A stretch of 21,213 nucleotides of DNA from positions 1-21,213 of the IMG/VR virus record IMGVR_UViG_3300031702_000059; one strand, 5' to 3'. This document shows, in pieces, positions 4,426 to 12,826 of the stretch. The first letter of the stretch is position 1; every line of letters starts with the position of its first letter. The DNA comes from a virus. The position numbers were made by a program, and so were the translations under genes. The notes under the pieces are model-generated. The model was not told where the DNA came from. It did not search any database and saw only the letters and a list, made by a program, of their open reading frames with translations.

Positions 4426-7383
4426 TTACACATTGAATTGGTAATTTCCGAACGGTATGTATTGTTCGTTACTGTTTCCATTTGTACTGTCAATATTGTA
4501 TCTTTCAATCTCAATATCTAGTTGTCTAAAGTCAAAGTTACTATTTTTAATATTTAGAATTACACTATCTGCTTCGCCCGGCTTACAATAACATAACGGT
4601 ATTGCAAGTGTAAATCCTAATTCTGACTGTCCTTGCACTTGTGCAGTACGCATCCATAATGGATAAAACTCTCTTAGATTGCTACCTACTGCTCTAATAC
4701 GATCTCTCATATTAGTAATATTACTGATATATTTACGTTGATCTTTACTGTCACTTACTAATACTGCATCACTGTCAATTTTGATTGTATTAGTTGTTGG
4801 GCGCAATCTTAAACTATCAGAGCTAATACTGTCGTCAATATCTGCTACTACAATGTCACTACCGTTACGTAGTACAAGAGGTATATTGCCGCCCGGTGTA
4901 AACAACACAGGACCAACTCTTGTATAGAATGTAATAGTTCCTGTTGATGCAGGACTAGTTCCGTCACCGCCTCTAAGGCCTAACGTAAAGAATCCTTCAC
5001 CTGTACCAACACCAGTATTATCGTCAGTGACTGAATATTGAATACTATCTGTTGTAATCTTATTTTTTGTTGTTGCTACAAAACTTTGTTTTGTTTTTCC
5101 TTTGATTGCATCCGGCTCGTCTGGATCAATAACTTCTAAATATATTACTTCATATACAGTGTCATTACTTCCAGGATTTTTTGCTATTGCTTTTTTAACT
5201 TGGCCTAGCTTATAACTTTTTCTCTTGTGATTCTTTGCCGCGGCCGCTACAAATTCTCTTACATCTTTAGTTTCAATGCCGGCATACGCTAACATTTTAA
5301 TTTCGCTTTGTAATCCAAATGTATCATCGTTTGGTCTATATACGCTTCTTGGTGTAAAGATAGTTGGATCAGATACAAAGTTTCTAAAGTTTATTCTTTG
5401 TGTTTGTTTTAACAGTGGAACCATTGATAAACTACTGTATAGTAAATCATCTGGATCTGTAGTAGTGATAGTAAATGTTCTAGTTGATGCACTAAATTGG
5501 AATTGATCCTGTGCCTTAACAGTAAATGTGTAACTACGGTCAATGGTAGTTGTAAGTCCGTCAAACGTTGTTGCTGTAGTTGCTTTGTCAATAGTTGTTA
5601 AGCCCAAATCACCAACTGCACCAAACTGTTTAATTTTACCTTGTAGCTGTCCGTCGATTGCTAACGTAATGCCAGGAGGCAGTCTTCCTGATTCAAAGCT
5701 ATAAAGTACAACCGCGCTGGTAACATTACTAGTAGCACTAACACTTAATGTACTAACAAAGTTTGCTCTTAAATTTCCAAGACTGGCCGCAGTGTTCCAT
5801 GTAATGGCACTTTCGACCTCGCCTAATAGCTTAACACTGAATTGTTTATCTTTAGATACAGTCGGATTGCTAGTAATAGTGTTACGCTTATCAAAGTTAT
5901 AAAACGATATTGTAACAACTTTATTTGAGATAGTTGCACCATTTGAATCGTATGTTTTATATCCTACGTTAGGAATAGTTCCAATAAACTTACCTCTAAG
6001 ATAGTCAGTTGTTCCTACTTCAATTTTAGTAGTAGCAGTATTTTTTGAAGTAGAAGTAACTCTACCATTTTCTATAGTCCATACAGTTTTATCAAGTACA
6101 TCAATTGCAACATATGATTTATTATCACCTGCATCTGCTGTAGAAACAGCCGCCTCGTTAAATACTACCCAACCCGATCCGCCTAATCCGTTAAATCTAG
6201 TATCAGCAAATTCTGTCCATGAAACATTTTCGTCACCGCTCCATGTCTGGCCTATACCAAAGCTATTTGCAAATGGCTGTGTTGTTGTATCGGACGAAGA
6301 ACCTAGTTGTCTTAGTGCTTCGATTGTAAAATTATATTCTCGTGTAACAGCTGGCTGATAAGGAATACGTCCTGCAATTTCTCCAGTAGTACTGTCAATA
6401 ATCATGCCTGGCGGCAATGCACTTGCGCTTCCGTCTGCGTTTGAATCTTTAACTGTAAAGCTAATAATTCCTGTGTTACTAGTTGGATCATATACATCAA
6501 GGAATAGTGTTACATAGTTGTTGGCTCTTCTATATCCCAAGTCGCTTGGTGTTAACCAAACTGGTGCTCTAAGGTATGTGTTATCTGCCGTAAATAATCC
6601 TGTAGCAAGTTGCATAATAGTATTATCTGATCTTAGGAAATCGTCACCTACAAGATAGATTTGAAACTTGCGGTGAGCAATAGTAACACCGTCGCTTGCA
6701 CTTACTGTAAATTCGTAATATCGATTTAATTTTTTAGGACTTCTAGTAGCAACATTATAATCATAAAATGTTGTATCGTAGTAATAGCTTTCAAAACCGT
6801 TTGCGCTCTTGACACCAAAATCAAACGCATGTTGTCCGTATGTATTTGTATCAAAGAATCCGCTATTTGCTCGTTGTTCTAACGCTAATATAGGTTCAAC
6901 TATTCCTGTAAGTTTACCAGTAGTAGTACCTAGTGTAATACCCGGAGGTAGTTCGCCGTCATTGTCGGCAATAAAGTATTCAATAGTGTCGCCAGCTGGT
7001 AAATCAGGATCAATAAGTTGTAATTGGAAATCTACTAAACTACTGTCTAAAATATAAAATTTGTTGTTAGGACCTATTGCTAACGGTCCTTCAGGAGTTA
7101 CCCATACCGGAGCATCTGCACCATCAATTTTTAATTTTAATGTTAAGTCTTCTGTGACATTGTCATTAACTGCTCTCATTACAAACTTAAATGTCTTTAG
7201 AAAGTTTACTTCATTAGGAGTTCCTGTTAGTGTAGTTCCTTCTATTCTTAGGCCACTCGGTATTGCCCCACTGATGAGTGTAAGAGTACTTCCGGCAGAT
7301 ACCGGTAATGGTATTGTCTGTGTGATACTTTCTTGAAATGTACCTAAGTTGTAACCTGTACTAACGGTCCATAATTGTGCCAT
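4426..7383 (-). CDS. Large structural protein with Ig-like (He_PIG-type) segments, 985 residues
   Basis: Probable tail-fibre or baseplate protein made of beta-sandwich segments. At least four carry the putative-Ig signature of a Pro-Gly turn followed by a short strand and TGxLxG: AIPSGLRIEGTTLTGTP (40-56), ELPPGITLGTTTGKLTG (144-160), ALPPGMIIDSTTGEIAG (322-338) and RLPPGITLAIDGQLQG (about 567-582). Each is preceded or followed by a cadherin-like strand such as YYEFTVSASDG or YTFTVKAQD. The C-terminal ~180 residues differ: the segment EFYPLWMRTAQ, a CYCKPGEADS motif, and the tail YIPFGNYQFNV. No signal peptide or gp10-like module is present. It starts nine bases after the 232-residue gene, with AAGGAA as ribosome site. 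Ig-like domains on phage particles usually bind surface glycans; that role here is inferred. Confidence 0.78.
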   Translation of the reverse strand: MAQLWTVSTGYNLGTFQESITQTIPLPVSAGSTLTLISGAIPSGLRIEGTTLTGTPNEVNFLKTFKFVMRAVNDNVTEDLTLKLKIDGADAPVWVTPEGPLAIGPNNKFYILDSSLVDFQLQLIDPDLPAGDTIEYFIADNDGELPPGITLGTTTGKLTGIVEPILALEQRANSGFFDTNTYGQHAFDFGVKSANGFESYYYDTTFYDYNVATRSPKKLNRYYEFTVSASDGVTIAHRKFQIYLVGDDFLRSDNTIMQLATGLFTADNTYLRAPVWLTPSDLGYRRANNYVTLFLDVYDPTSNTGIISFTVKDSNADGSASALPPGMIIDSTTGEIAGRIPYQPAVTREYNFTIEALRQLGSSSDTTTQPFANSFGIGQTWSGDENVSWTEFADTRFNGLGGSGWVVFNEAAVSTADAGDNKSYVAIDVLDKTVWTIENGRVTSTSKNTATTKIEVGTTDYLRGKFIGTIPNVGYKTYDSNGATISNKVVTISFYNFDKRNTITSNPTVSKDKQFSVKLLGEVESAITWNTAASLGNLRANFVSTLSVSATSNVTSAVVLYSFESGRLPPGITLAIDGQLQGKIKQFGAVGDLGLTTIDKATTATTFDGLTTTIDRSYTFTVKAQDQFQFSASTRTFTITTTDPDDLLYSSLSMVPLLKQTQRINFRNFVSDPTIFTPRSVYRPNDDTFGLQSEIKMLAYAGIETKDVREFVAAAAKNHKRKSYKLGQVKKAIAKNPGSNDTVYEVIYLEVIDPDEPDAIKGKTKQSFVATTKNKITTDSIQYSVTDDNTGVGTGEGFFTLGLRGGDGTSPASTGTITFYTRVGPVLFTPGGNIPLVLRNGSDIVVADIDDSISSDSLRLRPTTNTIKIDSDAVLVSDSKDQRKYISNITNMRDRIRAVGSNLREFYPLWMRTAQVQGQSELGFTLAIPLCYCKPGEADSVILNIKNSNFDFRQLDIEIERYNIDSTNGNSNEQYIPFGNYQFNV

Positions 7384-7392
7384 TTATATTCC

Positions 7393-8091
7393 TTAACTAA
7401 AACTAGTGCCAAATTCTGCTGTAGGCTGTGCTGACGCTGTAAACGTACTAGAACCGTTATCAAAATCAACAGTCATATTATGAATCAAGTATTCTAATCC
7501 AGTACTAAATGAGTCTGGGTTAAATAGTCCTAAGTCTAGTTCGTTAACATAAGATTGTATCCCATCCATTTTACGGATATCAAGATTGTGTACTAAACCT
7601 GTCATATTACCTACATTAGTAATATCATTAGTTTGTGCGTTCAGTGTTGCTGTTAGTTTAGGTGCTGTATCAGTTTGGACTGACGTAACACTTGACACTG
7701 TAATCGTTGTTCCGCTTAGATTTGTAGTAGTTGTTCCGCCACCTGCAATAGTTAATGCATTACTGTTTGAATCTAGTGTAAGGTTATTATTATCAGCAAA
7801 CACTTGTACGCTAGGTAAGCCTGTTGCTGTACTATTAATTGTAACAGTATTAGCATCAGAAGCAAGTGTTATCGCTGACCCAGCTACAATCTTTTTAAAC
7901 TGTAGCTCTGCTAAACTTATTTGCGCAAAAATACCCTCTCCACTAGCTCCTAGATTAGCTCCAGTTGTTTGCTCCGGCGATCTTGCACTAAGTTCTGCAA
8001 AGTTGTTATTAACTTTTACAAACGCTTCACGAAGGTCATCACCTGTGCCGTCGTTTGCTATCTGTCCTATATTTACTGTCTGAATTGCCAT
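7393..8091 (-). CDS. Baseplate/fibre protein with gp10-like N-terminal module, 232 residues
   Basis: Residues 1-36 (MAIQTVNIGQIANDGTGD, then LREAFVKVNNNFAEL) match the start of T4 baseplate wedge protein gp10 as I remember it (NINIGNVVDDGTGD, KINENFDELY). In T4 that region anchors gp10 in the baseplate. The rest is a Thr/Ser/Ala/Asn-rich beta repeat (TVTINSTATGLPSV, LTLDSNSNALTIAGGG, TTTNLSGTTITVSS) and a C-terminal part with LDLGLFNPDSFSTGLEYL. It has its own late-type promoter at 8109-8116 and the strong ribosome site TAGGAG. Likely a short fibre or connector hanging a receptor-binding tip on the baseplate. The module is clear; the exact role is inferred. Confidence 0.75.
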   Translation of the reverse strand: MAIQTVNIGQIANDGTGDDLREAFVKVNNNFAELSARSPEQTTGANLGASGEGIFAQISLAELQFKKIVAGSAITLASDANTVTINSTATGLPSVQVFADNNNLTLDSNSNALTIAGGGTTTTNLSGTTITVSSVTSVQTDTAPKLTATLNAQTNDITNVGNMTGLVHNLDIRKMDGIQSYVNELDLGLFNPDSFSTGLEYLIHNMTVDFDNGSSTFTASAQPTAEFGTSFS

Positions 8092-8108
8092 GTGTATCTC
8101 CTACGTTG

Positions 8109-8116
8109 TATTTATT
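8109..8116 (-). promoter_or_regulatory. T4-type late promoter (AATAAATA)
   Basis: Minus-strand AATAAATA, one mismatch to TATAAATA, overlaps the stop codon of the protease gene and lies 17 bases before the ATG at 8091, with AGGAG in between. It would restart late transcription for the 232- and 985-residue structural genes. Confidence 0.62.
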
Positions 8117-10610
8117 TAACAACTAACCCTTTAATGTTACTACTAAATGTTTGCGTCTTGCCGTACCTAGATAACATAAATCTATTAGGCCCTCCAACAA
8201 GGTCGTCAGTATCTTCATAATTTGTAAGGTCACTTGCAGTATTTAATATTGCTAGTGAATCTGTTTCTATCTTTGACTTTAGCTGTGCAGGAGTAAGTCC
8301 TGGCTCAGTTTGCAAATATGTTGCTCCTACGCCGGCAACTTGTGGACTTGCCATTGACGTTCCGCTAATGTTACACTGTCTCCAACTGCTATTGCCGTAG
8401 TATACTGCATCAGCAAATTTATTAGTTTGACTGGTGCAACTAATGATATTGTGCCCTGCCGCATATATATTTACACCTGGGCCTGTTGTGCTAAAACTTA
8501 CTTTACGTTCTGTTGTAGCATTAGTCGGCGTAGCGTCTGCACACCCTACCATAAATGCATCATCACTATACGGCGAGCTTCCTCTATGATAGTTTGCTGT
8601 AACTCCATTACTTGCAAATACAATATTATTATAATCATCACCGCCTGATACATCTGCTTTAAAACTATTATTACCAGCCGCAATGCACACATGCACTCCT
8701 GCCGCAATAAGTTCATCTACGTCAGTGTCCACTGAAGCTATTCTAACAGGAAGTCTATAAGCACCTGAATTATAGTAAGTTGCAAAGCCGTAAGTAGACC
8801 ACATATGCGCGGCTCCCCCAAACGATGAGTCACTGCCCGAATTATAAGTTGTTCCACGATAAACTATACTCGTAATATTATTAATAGAGTTCCCTACACT
8901 AGAACTATATCCCCAACTCATATTAACAATAGTTGGACGCTTAACTCCTGTTAGAGGATCTGCTTCTTTTGCGTTGTGCCAATTTTTAATAACATCAAAA
9001 CAATTACTAATGCTAATACCAGTACCACTGTCACCTGTACCTTCTAGACCGCCAACCTTAACACTAAAGATCCTAGCGTTCTTTGCCCATCCATATGTGT
9101 TACCAACTGCTGTTCCACCAACATGTGTACCGTGTCCGTCAGTGTCTCTATAATGGTTAGTGTTTTGTGTAAAAGATATTCCACTTTCATCTGCCCAGTT
9201 AATTTGATGTACTCTGTGAAATCCAGTATGTGCTTGATAGTTTGATGCTCCTGCATCATTAGCTTTGAATATACTTTTTAGTGTTGTAAAATTTGGTTTG
9301 CTTAGTACAGGCGAAAAGTATTTTACAAATAGTTGGTAACCTAGTGGATTGTTAACTTGCACACCTTTTGCTGTGCGCATGTCATCAGTCCATTCTGGTG
9401 CAAGGCTATCTCCGCTCCAAAACTCGCTCATACTCCACATGCCCCAATTAAGCAGATACATATATTCTTTATAAGCAATCTCTGCTTGTTCTGTGTTAGT
9501 TGCCCAACTAGGTGCATAACCACTTGGATCAAATTTACTCGCGGCAATAGCTTCTGCCATTGCAAGATGTAGCTTTGTAGTTCGCCATTGTGCATTGTTA
9601 GATGCGTTCCAATTCATATCAACTTCGGAACCAGGAACAGCACCATATATGCCAAACAAATGTATAGTATGAAATAAGTGTTCTACCATTTCTTCAATGT
9701 CGTTATCACTAGTTGAAGGTGATGGTCCTGATGAATTTAGATACCATACCATATCGTTGGTCATATGGCTATCTAAGAAAGCCTGGTATCCAGTATAGCT
9801 TGAAATGCCATCGTCAGTTAAGAAGTTTGGAGTATAGCTTGCACCCCCGCCATAAGCAACTCGTTGAGCTGTTGGCATTCCTGCGTGAACTGTTCCTGTA
9901 GCACCTGCTAATGTTGCAATAAGATTTTTTTGATAACGAAGGTTAATACTAGCACCAGTTGGGTCTATTAATAGTTTTACTACTTGTGCAGTTTTCTCTG
10001 CCCATATATCTGGTACTGCTGTTTGTCCACCTACTGCTCCTGCAACAACAATCTTTAATCCATGTGATGTAACTTGTCTATCAAACACTGCGCCATTTGT
10101 ACTGTTAGCGGCAAGTGTTGTGCTAATATAATCGCTAGTGTTTTCCATAATAAATTCTGGATGATCAATTTGTAATCCACTATCTTGAATAACTACATCA
10201 ACTCCGTGCCCGTCTAGTACGTAGGGCATAGTTGCGCTAGTAGTAGTTCCAGTACCGTATTGGTTTTCTCTAATGCTGTGTCTTATTTTACCCCAGTCGT
10301 AGTACTCGCCTGAATCACTAGTACTTTTATTAAAAGTTCCAGTTTGTATTGCAGTCAGTCCAATCTGAATATCTGTTCTAACTTCTGGAGGTAACTGTAC
10401 ATCGAGCACTCTTGAATCATTGCGTAGAGCTTGGGCTTCATCGTTAGTTAGTGCGTAGTGCGTGTTTCTTTGTGATGCAGGTCTAGCGTTTTCAACACCA
10501 ACAATACGTTGAGGAATATCTCCACCGCCTGTTTCTGCAATCATCTCTTGGTTAAATGCAGTGTAGTCTACATCCTTATGTAAGGTTACAATATACTCAC
10601 GTTCAGTCAT
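8112..10610 (-). CDS. Subtilisin-like (S8) serine protease with ~300-residue insert, 832 residues
   Basis: The catalytic triad is complete: D143 in VVIQDSGLQIDHPEF, H493 in DGHGTHVGGT, S752 in SGTSMASPQVAG, and the oxyanion Asn N647 in AAGNN. Residues 1-75 (REYIVTLHKDVDYTAF onward) resemble an I9-type prodomain, the folding chaperone of many subtilases. No signal peptide is seen, as expected for a virion or cytoplasmic phage protein. In subtilisin the Asp and His are about 30 residues apart; here 350 residues separate them. The insert (about 160-485) is unrecognised, contains EEMVEHLFHTIHLFG with three His at three-residue spacing, and is rich in Trp and Tyr. The gene lies between fibre genes in the late block with the ribosome site AAAGGA, so a particle-borne protease or a fibre/prohead-processing enzyme is likely. 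Substrate unknown. Confidence 0.9.
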   Translation of the reverse strand: MTEREYIVTLHKDVDYTAFNQEMIAETGGGDIPQRIVGVENARPASQRNTHYALTNDEAQALRNDSRVLDVQLPPEVRTDIQIGLTAIQTGTFNKSTSDSGEYYDWGKIRHSIRENQYGTGTTTSATMPYVLDGHGVDVVIQDSGLQIDHPEFIMENTSDYISTTLAANSTNGAVFDRQVTSHGLKIVVAGAVGGQTAVPDIWAEKTAQVVKLLIDPTGASINLRYQKNLIATLAGATGTVHAGMPTAQRVAYGGGASYTPNFLTDDGISSYTGYQAFLDSHMTNDMVWYLNSSGPSPSTSDNDIEEMVEHLFHTIHLFGIYGAVPGSEVDMNWNASNNAQWRTTKLHLAMAEAIAASKFDPSGYAPSWATNTEQAEIAYKEYMYLLNWGMWSMSEFWSGDSLAPEWTDDMRTAKGVQVNNPLGYQLFVKYFSPVLSKPNFTTLKSIFKANDAGASNYQAHTGFHRVHQINWADESGISFTQNTNHYRDTDGHGTHVGGTAVGNTYGWAKNARIFSVKVGGLEGTGDSGTGISISNCFDVIKNWHNAKEADPLTGVKRPTIVNMSWGYSSSVGNSINNITSIVYRGTTYNSGSDSSFGGAAHMWSTYGFATYYNSGAYRLPVRIASVDTDVDELIAAGVHVCIAAGNNSFKADVSGGDDYNNIVFASNGVTANYHRGSSPYSDDAFMVGCADATPTNATTERKVSFSTTGPGVNIYAAGHNIISCTSQTNKFADAVYYGNSSWRQCNISGTSMASPQVAGVGATYLQTEPGLTPAQLKSKIETDSLAILNTASDLTNYEDTDDLVGGPNRFMLSRYGKTQTFSSNIKGLVVK

Positions 10611-10620
10611 GTACTATCCT

Positions 10621-12537
10621 TTAATGTAAGTCTACCCAAGCGCCACCAGCGTAGCCTTGGAATTTATTTGTAGTTGTATTGTAAATGGTATCGCCATTTA
10701 CTCCTGTAAGAGCGTTGCGTTCAGCAGTTGTAAAACTTGCTAGTCTTAGTGGACTTTGTGTAATCTTAACAGCGTCTTCAGCAATAAATTCAATTGAGCT
10801 TGCACTTGTAATCTGTGGAACTCCTGTTCCTGTGCCTTCAAAACTTTCTGCTTGCAATGATCCTGTTACGATCATATCGTTTTGTACTGTAAGATCGCTA
10901 CTTAATACCATTGCTGGCGTTACTGTAATTGCACTAGAATCGTCTGTATCGATTATGCTAGAACTAAATGTAAAGTTCCCAACTGATTCACCGCCTGCCG
11001 CGTTAGTCCAAATGCCTCCAACGTATTTTATTACTTGGTTTGCCAACGGGGTGTTAATACTTACATCAGACAGTGTAGTGATACTAGTTGATGTTAAGTT
11101 TGCAAGATAGCCTGAGTCGTTTGTAAATGAACTTACTGCTGTGGGCTTTCCTGATAAGTCAGCATATGCTCCTGTAGTTGCTACTGTTGCTAGTGTAGGT
11201 GTGCCTGTAACATTTGAGTATTGTACTCCTGTAATATTTGCACCACCGCCGTAGAAGTTAGTTGCATAAGCGTTTAAATAAACATTGTTGCTTGCGCCTA
11301 AGTTATATGTACTAGTTGCAAAAGGTGTAACATTACCAAAGCTAACACTATCACTTACTTCAGAGCCGCCTGCTAATACTTGACTAAGTGTAAGTCCTGT
11401 TAAACTTGCACCACTACCAACAAATGATGTACCTTTTATATCGCCTGCTACTGTTAATTTGTGTGTAGGGGCAACATCAAATATACCAATGCGTTGCGTA
11501 CCTGTATCAATATACATTGCTGATACTGTACCGCCCGATGGCTTAATTTTAAAGTTCATGTCCTGCTCAGTAACACTGTTTTCAAAAATTACTGCGTTGT
11601 CAATATGTATTTTTAAGTTATTGTTAGTACCAACTACAATACCCATATCACTATTAAATGTTACTGAACCGTTTTGTGTGTAATTTCCGCTAGTACTAAC
11701 AGAATCAGTAATTCCGTATCCTGATAATGTTGTAGGAGTGCCAACTAGTGAACTCCATTCGCTGTTAAACAATGCAGGTTGATTGGTTAAGTTAGTGTAG
11801 TCTAAAAAGTATGGGCTATCAAATCCGTCAAGTGTATCTGCATTTAATCCGCCGCCACCCGAAGTAGCATCATTAGCAGGTGCCCACTTGGTACCGTCCC
11901 ATTTTAAAACTTGTCCCGGAGTGGGCGGAGTTGATTGAGTGTCAACATCATCTAAGTCGCTAATGTCATCTACAATACTAGGTTTGTTTGTTAAGTTATT
12001 ATAACTACCTGTTGTCGCTACTGTAGCTAAACTAGGTGTTCCAACAATTTCACTATAATTAACAAAGCTATTAACCCAAGCACCGGCATTGTCTTGTCCA
12101 GCTGTAGTATTCCATTTTAATAGTTGGGTATTTGCTAACCCTGTTAACTCAGTGGTAATGCCGCTACCACCACCACTGCCGCTAGCAGTTGAAGCAATAG
12201 TAATTGTTCCATTTAAGTCATCATATGTGATGTCGATGTTAGAGCCTTCTCTAAGTACAGCGTTAACTCTGTCATCAACTCTTTCGTTTGTAAAATACTG
12301 ATTAGTGCCTTCAGGTAAGTCTGTTGTGCTTGCGGCTACTGTGGGCTTATCTGCTAAGTCGTTCCAACTTCCACTAAACGGATTATAACTAATCCCAGCA
12401 AGTGTAAGTCCTGTTGCAGAAATATTTCCTGCACCGGTTATACCCGATCCTGTTAAGTCTAAATTATCACCTATTGGTAATTCTTTTAGTTTGTTGCTAT
12501 CGTCTCTATCAACAATTAATGGTATTCTATTTGCCAT
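10621..12537 (-). CDS. Tail-fibre protein with repeated GTP..LATVATTG..KP units, 638 residues
   Basis: Opens MANRIPLIVDRDDSNKLKEL, a start I associate with marine T4-like fibre proteins, and lacks the gp10-like module. The body is built from short repeats of a W/Y-x-DL-x-x-KP type: SWNDLADKPTVA (about 56-67), SYNNLTNKPSI, DYTNLTNQPALF, AYADLSGKPTAV. Two larger units, at 11140-11208 and 11977-12045, share LATVATTG. Other segments include QVLKWDGTKWAPAND and a middle part THKLTVAGDIKGTSFVG like other fibre shafts. The C-terminus (RLASFTTAERNALTG, then NTTTNKFQGYAGGAWVDL) is a common phage fibre ending. It lies between the 92-residue gene and the protease gene, 10 bases from each, and should be in the late operon from 20388. 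Receptor binding is inferred. Confidence 0.82.
   Translation of the reverse strand: MANRIPLIVDRDDSNKLKELPIGDNLDLTGSGITGAGNISATGLTLAGISYNPFSGSWNDLADKPTVAASTTDLPEGTNQYFTNERVDDRVNAVLREGSNIDITYDDLNGTITIASTASGSGGGSGITTELTGLANTQLLKWNTTAGQDNAGAWVNSFVNYSEIVGTPSLATVATTGSYNNLTNKPSIVDDISDLDDVDTQSTPPTPGQVLKWDGTKWAPANDATSGGGGLNADTLDGFDSPYFLDYTNLTNQPALFNSEWSSLVGTPTTLSGYGITDSVSTSGNYTQNGSVTFNSDMGIVVGTNNNLKIHIDNAVIFENSVTEQDMNFKIKPSGGTVSAMYIDTGTQRIGIFDVAPTHKLTVAGDIKGTSFVGSGASLTGLTLSQVLAGGSEVSDSVSFGNVTPFATSTYNLGASNNVYLNAYATNFYGGGANITGVQYSNVTGTPTLATVATTGAYADLSGKPTAVSSFTNDSGYLANLTSTSITTLSDVSINTPLANQVIKYVGGIWTNAAGGESVGNFTFSSSIIDTDDSSAITVTPAMVLSSDLTVQNDMIVTGSLQAESFEGTGTGVPQITSASSIEFIAEDAVKITQSPLRLASFTTAERNALTGVNGDTIYNTTTNKFQGYAGGAWVDLH
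11140..11208 (-). repeat. Fibre repeat unit, copy 2
   Basis: Encodes 23 residues starting TGTPTLATVATTGAYADLSG. It pairs with the copy at 11977-12045, which encodes VGTPSLATVATTGSYNNLTN and three more residues. The protein match is strong while the DNA has drifted at third positions, so this is an old internal duplication kept by selection. Confidence 0.7.
11977..12045 (-). repeat. Fibre repeat unit, copy 1
   Basis: Same 69-bp unit as 11140-11208, about 837 bp upstream in the same reading frame. Both copies precede a further KP-type short repeat, consistent with a repetitive fibre shaft. Confidence 0.7.
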
Positions 12538-12547
12538 GTCTTTATCC

Positions 12548-12826
12548 TTATAATGCCGCTATACGTACTTTGAATGCCGCAAAGTCTGCACTTGCCGCTA
12601 CTTCAGTTTTTAATGTTGCTAAACTTACATACCCTGGTATAATGCCATTTACAGCATCTACAAGTAATGTACTGTCATCAGCAAATACACTTCCTACTAC
12701 ATCTCTATTTGTATTGGTTACATTTAGTTCTGCAAAGTTATCGTTGATTTTTTTAAACGCCGCTCTTAAAGTGTCGCCGTCACCCTTGTTAGCACTTGTG
12801 CCAATGTTTACTGTTTGAATAGCCAT
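12548..12826 (-). CDS. Stand-alone gp10-like N-terminal module protein, 92 residues
   Basis: Residues 1-36 (MAIQTVNIGTSANKGDGD, LRAAFKKINDNFAEL) are nearly the same as in the 232-residue protein at 7393-8091, and the DNA around the two starts is also alike. After the module come only ~55 residues (VVGSVFADDSTLLVDAVNG onward), ending FAAFKVRIAAL. So it is a baseplate-attachment module without a fibre. It begins one base inside the end of the giant fibre gene (TAATG), with GGGAGAG as ribosome site, and is followed after 10 bp by the 638-residue fibre that has no module. It could be the docking adaptor for that fibre, a competitor for the docking site, or a shortened adhesin. Confidence 0.75.
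   Translation of the reverse strand: MAIQTVNIGTSANKGDGDTLRAAFKKINDNFAELNVTNTNRDVVGSVFADDSTLLVDAVNGIIPGYVSLATLKTEVAASADFAAFKVRIAAL

Noticed and set aside
10621-12537. Diversity-generating retroelement (variable fibre tip with template repeat)
   Set aside because: No reverse transcriptase and no near-identical repeat with adenine-specific differences is present; the two fibre repeats differ mostly at third codon positions.
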